From an uncultured Desulfobacterales bacterium (GTDB lineage: Bacteria > Desulfobacterota > Desulfobacteria > Desulfobacterales > JAFDCJ01), in NCBI GenBank assembly GCA_945787595.1, contig CALZJV010000470.1, positions 1-5,176 on the forward strand: DNA of 5,176 bases, read 5' to 3'. This document shows positions 1-4,330 of this stretch, piece after piece. Position 1 is the first letter of the stretch. Each line of letters opens with the position of its first letter. The notes under the pieces were generated by a model, which was not told where the DNA came from, did not search any database, and saw only the letters and a list, made by a program, of their open reading frames with translations. The translations under genes were made by a program, and so were the position numbers.

Positions 1-840
1 CATCGTTCTGTATTCTTCGCCACCCACGATACCGGCAAATTTTAAAAACAGCTGGTTGTTCTGCCGGTTGGCGGCATCTCTGACCGAAGCACTCCGCACA
101 ACGCCGACCAGCTCCCCATCATCATTGACGACCGGCACACCCAGAAAGGAATATTGTCGAAAAAAGTCTTTTAGATCTCGCAATGACATGTTGACATTTA
201 CATGCAGGGGCTCTTTGATCATAATCTCACTGATGGTCTTGCTTCGCGGAGCCATCAGAAGATCACGCAAACGCAGAACGCCGATTAGCCGGCCTGAGTT
301 GGACACCACATATGCGTACTGGATATCGTAATCCGAGTATGCTTCGCCCTGGGCACGGAGATCATCCAATACATCTTTGACCAGCATATCTTCGCTGTAG
401 GACAGATATTCGGTAATCATCAATGCGCCGGCGGAATCTTCCGTATAGCTCATTAACTTCCGGATTTTTTCAGCCTTTTGCGGTTTGATCTCGTCCAAAA
501 TATTCTCTGCGTCATTGTCGCCAATCGTCCGGAGAAAATGGGTCTGCTGATCCCGGGACATCTCCTTCACAATCGACACTGCCTGGGGAGTAGGAAGTTG
601 GGTGACCAGGTTTCCCGTGCCCAGACCGGATATTTTCGAAATAAGATGGGCGGATTCCTCCGGCCCTAGTATTTCAAGCAGGCGAATTTGGTCGGATTTA
701 GTAATGCTGGAGATCATACGGGTGATTTCAACCGGTGACGATTGATCGAAAACAGTCTTGATTTGAGCTGTGTCGTTGGACTGAATCAATTCCCCTAAAA
801 GTAGTGGTTGCGGTTCAACTTTCGCTTGATTTTCAGACAT
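1..840 (-). CDS. mgtE: MgtE-family magnesium transporter, N-terminal cytosolic half (3' end beyond window)
   Basis: The frame is open for 280 codons from an ATG at 840 to the left edge, so the C-terminal part is missing. I translated it by hand. Residues about 15-130 are Leu/Ile-rich helical repeats typical of the MgtE N domain. A 'DSAGALM' stretch (135-141) matches the conserved MgtE 'DTAGG-M' junction into the CBS pair. CBS1 is about 141-197 (YAYVVSNSGRLIGVLRLRD) and CBS2 about 204-258 (GVPVVNDDGELVGVV). The 'FAGIVGGEEYRTM' tail resembles the connecting helix before the membrane domain, which would lie outside the window. In characterised MgtE proteins the N and CBS domains sense cytosolic Mg2+ and gate the channel. 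A GAGG Shine-Dalgarno sequence (847-850) sits 6 bases before the ATG. The gene starts 67 bases after the upstream eRF1-like gene, so they are probably co-transcribed. A related CBS-containing transporter cannot be fully excluded because the membrane part is not visible. Confidence 0.9.
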   Translation of the reverse strand, partial: MSENQAKVEPQPLLLGELIQSNDTAQIKTVFDQSSPVEITRMISSITKSDQIRLLEILGPEESAHLISKISGLGTGNLVTQLPTPQAVSIVKEMSRDQQTHFLRTIGDNDAENILDEIKPQKAEKIRKLMSYTEDSAGALMITEYLSYSEDMLVKDVLDDLRAQGEAYSDYDIQYAYVVSNSGRLIGVLRLRDLLMAPRSKTISEIMIKEPLHVNVNMSLRDLKDFFRQYSFLGVPVVNDDGELVGVVRSASVRDAANRQNNQLFLKFAGIVGGEEYRTM

Positions 841-907
841 GTTTAACCTCAGCTTATGGGATATGAAATATTGGTGAGTACCTGATAGACTCCATTTTCA
901 CTCCCTT

Positions 908-1345
908 TTAAAGATACGGTTTGAAAAACGCTCTGACCTTAGCGGCAATCTGCCTTTTGGTCATCTTGTCTGCCGATTCAATCTTTTTAATTATATTTGC
1001 GAATCTCTTTGATTTTTCGATTTCTTTTTTTAATTCAATCTTGGCCTCGCCGGGGCCGAATATCAGGATTCTGTCGGCATCACTGATTCGGATCAGAATT
1101 TCCTTAAAATATTCCCGAATCTGAAGCTTGAAACGATCTTCCTGCTTGCTGTCCACGGAAATATCTTGCGGCCCATAAGGTGTCTTGCGGGTACGCGACC
1201 CACCGGATAATCGGACCCGGCGTTCAATATTGGATTCGATGCGCTCGATCATTTCCTGATTTACATCAGCAATAGGTTGATTTTTTGCTAAAGAAACGAC
1301 ACACGCTTCTCTATGATCTAGCCATATACCAACATACTTTTCCAT
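908..1345 (-). CDS. Stand-alone eRF1-like (release-factor domain 3 type) protein, 145 aa
   Basis: This is a small soluble protein with no signal peptide or membrane segment. The N-terminus 'KYVGIWLDHREACVVSL' (3-19) is the first strand typical of bacterial stand-alone eRF1/Pelota-like proteins, often annotated 'translational machinery protein'. A 'GGSR-K-TPYGPQD' stretch (48-61) follows. The C-terminal half has 'ADRILIFGPGEAKIEL' (90-105) and 'ESADKMTKRQIAAKVRAFF' (123-141), which match the family pattern 'ILI-GPG-AK-EL ... E--D--T--Q--A--R--F'. Such proteins are predicted to act on ribosomes or translation recovery, but the role is not established. I chose the ATG at 1345 over an in-frame start at 1438. 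It has GGAGG just upstream, it begins exactly at the conserved N-terminus, and the extra 31 residues look non-coding. The gene lies 98 bases after the UPF0316 gene and 67 before mgtE, in one direction. Confidence 0.86.
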   Translation of the reverse strand: MEKYVGIWLDHREACVVSLAKNQPIADVNQEMIERIESNIERRVRLSGGSRTRKTPYGPQDISVDSKQEDRFKLQIREYFKEILIRISDADRILIFGPGEAKIELKKEIEKSKRFANIIKKIESADKMTKRQIAAKVRAFFKPYL

Positions 1346-1349
1346 GATT

Positions 1350-1354
1350 CCTCC
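1350..1354 (-). promoter_or_regulatory. Shine-Dalgarno GGAGG deciding the start of the eRF1-like gene
   Basis: GGAGG is separated by AATC from the ATG at 1345. Spacing is slightly short but usable. It supports the 145-residue product over the longer 176-residue reading, whose start at 1438 has no comparable site. Confidence 0.75.
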
Positions 1355-1411
1355 AGAGGTTTCCAACTTAGCGTTAAGTAATATTGAGCTCATGTAAGGA
1401 TCAATTAGGCA

Positions 1412-1423
1412 TTGGCATGCCAA
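1412..1423. repeat. 12-bp perfect palindrome TTGGCATGCCAA
   Basis: The palindrome lies in the 98-base gap between the UPF0316 stop and the eRF1-like start. It could be an operator half-way into the operon or a weak RNA stem. One such palindrome is expected by chance in about 4 kb, so the function is unproven. Confidence 0.25.
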
Positions 1424-1443
1424 ATCAGTCCAAACCAACCACC

Positions 1444-2004
1444 CTATTTTCGCTTGAATACGGATCGCCAGCCGGTAAATTGAAAAGATGAGGGTCGTAT
1501 GGCTTTGCGGACATCCCGTGCCATTTCGGTAACGTAAAAGGCGTCGGGATCTTCTTCCTTGACAACAACGAGCATTTTTTTCAAATTGCGTCGCCGGCAG
1601 GCAATGTACAGTTCGTCCACGGGTCCGCGCATCCCCTCGCCCCGGAAGATCGTGACCGGTTGTCCCATATTTCGAATACGCACGGCTAATTGTTTTCCGG
1701 CGGTTCGAGTAAAAACTTTCAGTACGATGATACCAAGAGCGATTTTGCGTTCAACCGCGATTCCCACGACATTTCCAGTCGCATATCCAAAGGCATAAAA
1801 TAATGCTAGAATCGGCTGATCCTTTATTTTATGGATCACCGTGCTGACCACCGTGATCCAGATTAGAAGCTCGAAAATGGCCAAAGAAAAGGCCAGAACA
1901 CTTCTACCCTGCACGGTAACGATCGTCCGGACGGTGCCGATGGAAACATCACCGATGCGAGCAAGGAAAATCAAAAAGCCGATGAGAAGCGTATTAACAT
2001 CCAC
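1444..2004 (-). CDS. UPF0316 membrane protein (DUF5698 N-terminal, DUF2179 C-terminal), 186 aa
   Basis: Three hydrophobic segments at about 4-24, 35-57 and 63-83 form the DUF5698 membrane part. They include 'ARIGDVSIGTVRTI' (15-28) and the conserved 'GIAVERKIALG' (81-91). A soluble DUF2179-type domain follows at about 105-166, with 'GEGMRGPVDELYIACRRR' (122-139) and 'EEDPDAFYVTEMARDV' (150-165). In the family this matches 'G-G--G----LY----R' and 'DP-AF--I-D---V'. Length and architecture fit full-length UPF0316 proteins. The protein is predicted to sit in the inner membrane with its C-terminal domain in the cytosol; biochemical function is unknown. The start is GTG at 2004, with AAGGGA (2012-2017) 7 bases upstream, and no better in-frame start was seen upstream. 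It is probably the first gene of an operon with the eRF1-like gene and mgtE. Confidence 0.9.
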   Translation of the reverse strand: MDVNTLLIGFLIFLARIGDVSIGTVRTIVTVQGRSVLAFSLAIFELLIWITVVSTVIHKIKDQPILALFYAFGYATGNVVGIAVERKIALGIIVLKVFTRTAGKQLAVRIRNMGQPVTIFRGEGMRGPVDELYIACRRRNLKKMLVVVKEEDPDAFYVTEMARDVRKAIRPSSFQFTGWRSVFKRK

Positions 2005-2090
2005 TATTGGGTCCCTTATTGAATGGATGGTGAACTCTTTTTTTCGTTAGATCAGATGCCTGCATACTATTTCATCTTGCCTCCATATCT

Positions 2091-2120
2091 TTGACTCAGA
2101 TAATGAAATTAGTTTATTAT
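2091..2120 (+). promoter_or_regulatory. Candidate sigma-70 promoter on the plus strand
   Basis: TTGACT (2091-2096), 18-base spacer, TATTAT (2115-2120). Both hexamers match the consensus at 5 of 6 positions. There is no recognisable plus-strand gene downstream, so it would make a non-coding transcript or is a chance match in AT-rich DNA. Confidence 0.3.
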
Positions 2121-2139
2121 GGAGATACCGGCGTTTCAA
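2111..2139 (-). promoter_or_regulatory. Candidate sigma-70 promoter for the UPF0316-eRF1-like-mgtE operon
   Basis: On the minus strand TTGAAA (2139-2134) is followed after 17 bases by TAAACT (2116-2111). This would start transcription about 100 bases before the GTG at 2004. The -10 hexamer is only a moderate match and the area is AT-rich, so this is a tentative call. It overlaps the plus-strand candidate. Confidence 0.3.
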
Positions 2140-2319
2140 AACGGCGGAATAGAAGTGATCAGCCGGAAATCCTCACTTGTTCGGCTATATTCGGGCATTT
2201 GAAAATCAGAGTTCTTACCATAAATTAGCTACTCATGTTGGCGAATTCCGGCCTCCAGTTCCTCAATGCGATCCAATTTTCTGTAATTCGAACATATCCT
2301 TCGGCCCGCAGGCCAATTA

Positions 2320-2371
2320 GAAAAATTCAAAATTAATGCCGGGGTGTAGGTGGTCCTACAATCCCGGCATT
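2320..2371 (-). terminator. Rho-independent-type terminator of the Hsp20 operon
   Basis: The arms AATGCCGGG (2335-2343) and CCCGGCATT (2363-2371) pair perfectly. The inner arms TGTAGG (2345-2350) and CCTACA (2355-2360) also pair around a 4-base loop. Read on the minus strand, the hairpin is followed by a T-rich tail (AATTTTGAATTTTTC, 2334-2320). It begins 55 bases after the stop of the third hsp20 gene. The plus strand has no T-run after the hairpin, so termination is expected on the minus strand. Confidence 0.8.
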
Positions 2372-2380
2372 GGTAAATGC

Positions 2381-2398
2381 AGCGGATGCACTTCCGCT
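2381..2398 (-). other. Small stem-loop just after the third hsp20 stop
   Basis: AGCGGA (2381-2386) and TCCGCT (2393-2398) form a 6-bp stem with a 6-base loop. It lies between the stop codon and the main terminator and may add 3'-end stability. No T-run follows it. Confidence 0.4.
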
Positions 2399-2426
2399 CA
2401 AAAGAAAAACCAGCTCCAAAAAAACT

Positions 2427-2831
2427 TTATCCCGCTTTAATCGTGATCTGGCGCGGCATGGCTTTTTCAAGCTTTGGCAGGGTAAGCCTTAGAACACCGT
2501 CGTTCAGGGCGGCATCTATCTTACTTTGGTCGATCACCTCCGCCAGGGTAAATTGCCGGTAGTACCTGCCGACTTGATATTCAATCAGAATGTCTTCTTC
2601 TTCAGGGCGATTGAGTGTTTTCACTTCCCCGGTAAGAGTTAAGGTATCGTCACGCAGGTCGATGGTTAAATCCGGTGCTTTGACGCCCGGAATATCCGCC
2701 AGCATAATGATCTCCCTATCGGTTTCGAAAATATCCACGTTGGGTGTGAACACCGATCCCGGTTTTATCTGTTCTGCTGATGTGGGGACCGCCACTTTTT
2801 CTTTGACCTGAAGTTCTTTTGTTTCAGCCAT
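2427..2831 (-). CDS. hsp20: Small heat-shock protein, Hsp20 family, third copy (134 aa)
   Basis: This is an ATP-independent holdase chaperone of the alpha-crystallin family, cytosolic. The alpha-crystallin domain spans about 28-122: 'PNVDIFETDREIIMLADIPGV' region first (30-50), 'DTLTLTGEV' (62-70), and the signature 'AALNDGVLRLTLPK' (107-120). A C-terminal I-x-I motif (ITI, 129-131), used for oligomer assembly, is present. The N-terminal arm is short and charged (about 27 residues), unlike its two neighbours. 'IEYQVGRYYRQFTL' (83-96) replaces the usual 'RxxRxxGxFxRxxxLP', as in the divergent partner type of paired bacterial Hsp20s. I chose ATG 2831 rather than the in-frame GTG at 2840, because that GTG overlaps the GGAGGT ribosome binding site. 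The gene starts 40 bases after the second hsp20 and is followed by a terminator, so it is the last gene of the operon. Confidence 0.96.
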   Translation of the reverse strand: MAETKELQVKEKVAVPTSAEQIKPGSVFTPNVDIFETDREIIMLADIPGVKAPDLTIDLRDDTLTLTGEVKTLNRPEEEDILIEYQVGRYYRQFTLAEVIDQSKIDAALNDGVLRLTLPKLEKAMPRQITIKAG

Positions 2832-2838
2832 AATTTTC

Positions 2839-2844
2839 ACCTCC
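2839..2844 (-). promoter_or_regulatory. Shine-Dalgarno GGAGGT fixing the start of the third hsp20
   Basis: GGAGGT lies 7 bases before ATG 2831. The alternative upstream GTG (2840-2838) overlaps this site and cannot be served by it, so the shorter 134-residue product is preferred. Confidence 0.85.
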
Positions 2845-2871
2845 CTTGATAAAATGAGTCCTTTACAAATT

Positions 2872-3330
2872 CTATTTTACTGCAATCTGCTTTGGTTTGG
2901 CCGCTTCGGCTTTGGGTATGTTAATACTTAAAATCCCGTCGACATAACCGGCCTCGATTCTGCCGATCTGAATATCACTTGGCAGAGCAACAACGCGGCT
3001 AAATTTACCGTCTTCGCGCTCACGCCGGTGATACCTTACATTTTCACCCTCTGATGCTATTTTCCGTTCACCGGAAATGGTTAGATTTCTGCCGGTCGCG
3101 GAAATGCTTATTTCTTCGCTTTTCATACCGGGAATTTCGCCACGGATGTAGAAATGATCGTGGTCCTCGGTGACATTGACCAGGGGAAAAACACCGGCAT
3201 GGGTCGGCCAGTAGGCCTGACCGGCACCCTGACCGAAAAGACGGTCCATGTCCCGCCGCATTCGTTCCAGGTCGTCAAAAGCACTTCTCCAGCCATAATT
3301 TGGAAAGTCAAACATTCGCTTAATTATCAT
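2872..3330 (-). CDS. hsp20: Small heat-shock protein, Hsp20 family, second copy (152 aa)
   Basis: This is a classical bacterial Hsp20 holdase. The N-terminal arm (1-46) contains 'DDLERMRRDMDRLFG' (19-33), the amphipathic 'ex-LxREMDRLF' helix common in class A sHsps. The alpha-crystallin domain runs from about 47 to 142: 'PLVNVTEDHDHFYIRGEIPGM' region (49-69), 'RNLTISGERK' (81-90), 'YHRREREDGKFSRVVALP' (100-117) and signature 'AGYVDGILSINIPK' (127-140). The C-terminal I-x-V motif is IAV (149-151). AAAGGAGGG (3346-3338) precedes the ATG at 3330 at good distance; a second in-frame ATG five codons in is less well placed. The gene is 123 bases after the first hsp20, with a strong hairpin in the gap, and 40 bases before the third. 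Confidence 0.97.
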   Translation of the reverse strand: MIIKRMFDFPNYGWRSAFDDLERMRRDMDRLFGQGAGQAYWPTHAGVFPLVNVTEDHDHFYIRGEIPGMKSEEISISATGRNLTISGERKIASEGENVRYHRREREDGKFSRVVALPSDIQIGRIEAGYVDGILSINIPKAEAAKPKQIAVK

Positions 3331-3399
3331 TTCGGATCCCTCCTTTGTTATGTTTTGATGTTCATCTCCAACTCATTAATAATTATCACTGTTATCCTT

Positions 3400-3438
3400 C
3401 CTGGCCGGTTATTCATCCTGCCGATGATACCGGCCGGG
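3400..3438. other. Long intergenic hairpin between first and second hsp20
   Basis: CCTGGCCGGT (3400-3409) pairs with ACCGGCCGGG (3429-3438), and an inner AT/CATC arm (3411-3417, one bulged T) pairs with GATGAT (3423-3428) around CTGCC. This gives about 16 base pairs with two T bulges. On the minus-strand transcript it lies just after the first hsp20 stop (3454) and about 70 bases before the second gene's start. No proper T-run follows on the minus strand, so it looks more like an mRNA processing or stability element, or a leaky attenuator, than a full terminator. Confidence 0.6.
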
Positions 3439-3453
3439 TTTAATTGTACATAT

Positions 3454-3909
3454 TTACCGAACTTCAATTTTTTTGGCTTCGGATTCCCTGGTTTTTTTCA
3501 ACACGACCTTTAGGACTCCCTTCTTATAGGATGCATCCACCTTCGACGGATCCACATCGGCGGGCAGCTGGGCGGTCCTGCTAAAATAGCCGTACGATCT
3601 CTCCATGCGGTGATAGTTTTCGTCTATGTCCTCTTCTTCCTGCTTTTTTTCGCCTTTGATGATCAACGTTCTTCCATCCAGTGAAACGTCCAGATCGTCG
3701 GCTTCAACCCCCGGGATTTCCGCTTTGACCATTATTTCCTTTTTGCTTTCACTGATATCGAGAACCGGAAACAAAGCTTTCTCTTGCAAAAATCTCGCCG
3801 GGATCATTGAACCGTGATCCCAAAAATGGTCAGCCATACTATCCAGTTCACTACCGAAACGGCTGATTTCTTTGCCGCCCCGTTTTTTCCACGGCTTTAA
3901 TTCAAACAT
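3454..3909 (-). CDS. hsp20: Small heat-shock protein, Hsp20 family, first copy (151 aa)
   Basis: This is an Hsp20/alpha-crystallin holdase. The N-terminal arm (1-45) is basic, then Met/His-containing (KPWKKRGGKE, 5-14). The alpha-crystallin domain runs from about 46 to 143: 'FPVLDISESKKEIMVKAEIPG' region (47-67), 'GRTLIIKGEKKQEEEDID' (79-96), 'YHRMERSYGYFSRTAQLP' (99-116) and the signature 'ASYKKGVLKVVLKK' (126-139). It ends with the I-x-V motif IEV (148-150). The length is typical of the family. GGGAGGT lies 6 bases before ATG 3909. It is the first gene of the three-gene Hsp20 unit, about 60 bases downstream of the predicted start from a -24/-12 promoter. The three copies differ clearly in N-terminal arms, so they are old paralogues rather than a recent duplication. 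Confidence 0.97.
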   Translation of the reverse strand: MFELKPWKKRGGKEISRFGSELDSMADHFWDHGSMIPARFLQEKALFPVLDISESKKEIMVKAEIPGVEADDLDVSLDGRTLIIKGEKKQEEEDIDENYHRMERSYGYFSRTAQLPADVDPSKVDASYKKGVLKVVLKKTRESEAKKIEVR

Positions 3910-3977
3910 GATTTTACCTCCCTTTTCATCGCTTTAGTTTTTATGGTTTTTAGCGGCATAACTTTGCTACAGTACAC

Positions 3978-3994
3978 TGCATCACGCGTGCCAA
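3978..3994 (-). promoter_or_regulatory. Sigma-54 (-24/-12) promoter of the hsp20 operon
   Basis: The minus strand reads TTGGCACGCGTGATGCA. Compared with the sigma-54 consensus TGGCACG-N4-TTGCW, only one core base differs (ATGC for TTGC). The invariant GG (3992-3991) and GC (3980-3979) are at the exact 12-base spacing. Transcription would start near 3967, giving a leader of about 58 bases before ATG 3909. A sigma-54 activator gene lies immediately upstream. Confidence 0.78.
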
Positions 3995-3999
3995 ACCTT

Positions 4000-4012
4000 C
4001 AACCTTTTGTTA
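4000..4012 (+). promoter_or_regulatory. Possible IHF-binding site
   Basis: CAACCTTTTGTTA fits the inverse IHF consensus YAA-N4-TTGATW at all but one defined position. It sits between the sigma-54 promoter and the upstream dyads, next to an AT-rich tract, where DNA bending would help enhancer contact. The IHF consensus is loose, so this is tentative. Confidence 0.35.
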
Positions 4013-4048
4013 TGATTATGAATTTAAAAATAAAAGGAGTCGTTATAA

Positions 4049-4081
4049 GAACACATAATTCGCAATCTGAATTCGCCATTC
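4049..4081. promoter_or_regulatory. Promoter-proximal pair of GAAY-N5-RTTC dyads
   Basis: GAAC-ACATA-ATTC (4049-4061) and GAAT-TCGCC-ATTC (4069-4081) have centres 20 bases apart, close to two helical turns. They match the geometry of the more perfect distal pair and lie about 57-90 bases upstream of the -24 GG. They are likely weaker copies of an activator-binding site. Confidence 0.45.
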
Positions 4082-4150
4082 GTGTTTGTTTCCGTGGGCA
4101 TTGGTAGGAAGGATTTTAATATCCTGAAAATATTGTTAATTGGACGACAT

Positions 4151-4193
4151 GAACCTGCTGTTCCGATATCTTGAGAACCTGAACTCATAGTTC
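4151..4193. promoter_or_regulatory. Distal pair of perfect GAAC-N5-GTTC dyads (candidate upstream activating sequence)
   Basis: GAAC-CTGCT-GTTC (4151-4163) and GAAC-TCATA-GTTC (4181-4193) share the same half-sites and the same 5-base spacer. Their centres are 30 bases apart, near three helical turns, so both would face the same side of the DNA. They lie about 160-200 bases upstream of the -24 element, a usual distance for enhancers of sigma-54 activators. The second is nested in a larger imperfect inverted repeat (4171-4200), and GAACCTG is directly repeated at 4151 and 4175. Confidence 0.6.
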
Positions 4194-4297
4194 GGGTTTC
4201 AGTAAAAGACCGAAACTGACAAGGCAATCGAAAGAGAATTTGGAGAAAAAGTTGGGGTCTGATAACGATCTTAAACGTTGGAAGAATCAGAGATCCG

Positions 4298-4312
4298 GCG
4301 AATATGCTGCCA
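4298..4312 (-). promoter_or_regulatory. Weaker second -24/-12-like site
   Basis: The minus strand reads TGGCAGCATATTCGC. The invariant GG and GC are correctly spaced, but two other core bases are off (G for C after TGGCA, and TCGC for TTGC). It lies 19 bases past the activator stop and points toward the hsp20 operon, 390 bases away. Confidence 0.3.
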
Positions 4313-4330
4313 GGTGTTTTGGGGAAGAAT

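Larger units (their letters stand above)
2005..2334. other. Intergenic region without a convincing gene
   Basis: This 330-base gap separates the Hsp20 operon terminator from the UPF0316 operon. I see two candidate sigma-70-type promoters, listed separately. A 33-codon minus-strand frame from TTG at 2330 to TAG at 2229 has a coding-like, charged C-terminus (KLDRIEELEAGIRQHE) but no ribosome binding site. No tRNA, insertion-sequence end or CRISPR-type repeat was recognised. Confidence 0.6.
3910..4330 (-). promoter_or_regulatory. Regulatory intergenic region upstream of the hsp20 operon
   Basis: This 421-base gap has no convincing gene. A 67-codon minus-strand frame (4227-4024) starts with TTG, lacks a ribosome binding site and overlaps the dyads. 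The order from the hsp20 start outward is: leader, -24/-12 promoter, possible IHF site, AT-rich tract (4010-4036), dyads at 4049-4081, dyads at 4151-4193, then a weaker second -24/-12-like site near the end of the activator gene. This is the normal architecture of an enhancer-dependent sigma-54 control region. No CIRCE element or clear sigma-32 promoter was seen. Confidence 0.65.

Noticed and set aside
478..669. Short plus-strand open frame opposite mgtE
   Set aside because: It lies wholly within the MgtE N domain coding sequence on the other strand and has no supporting signal.
1346..1438. N-terminal extension of the eRF1-like protein to a start at 1438
   Set aside because: The 31 extra residues are not family-like and include the ribosome binding site of the internal ATG at 1345, which sits exactly at the conserved N-terminus.
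3154..3513. 119-codon plus-strand open frame
   Set aside because: It overlaps the second hsp20 gene on the opposite strand and runs through the intergenic hairpin into the end of the first hsp20; no motif or ribosome binding site.
3910..3967. RNA thermometer in the leader of the first hsp20
   Set aside because: I looked for a ROSE-type or fourU sequence able to pair with the GGGAGGT ribosome binding site and saw no convincing partner; the leader is A-rich and looks open. Computed folding of this leader would settle it.
4057..4082. Tandem ATTCG repeats as a CRISPR or mobile-element end
   Set aside because: Three very short units (two AATTCGC and one ATTCG) with no regular spacer; they are better explained as parts of the proximal GAAY-N5-RTTC dyads.
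4024..4227. 67-codon minus-strand open frame between the activator and hsp20
   Set aside because: It starts with TTG, has no Shine-Dalgarno sequence, no recognisable protein pattern, and runs straight through the dyad cluster of the control region.
3910..4330. CIRCE or sigma-32 heat-shock promoter
   Set aside because: No TTAGCACTC-type inverted repeat and no CTTGAA/CCCCAT pair with proper spacing was found by eye.
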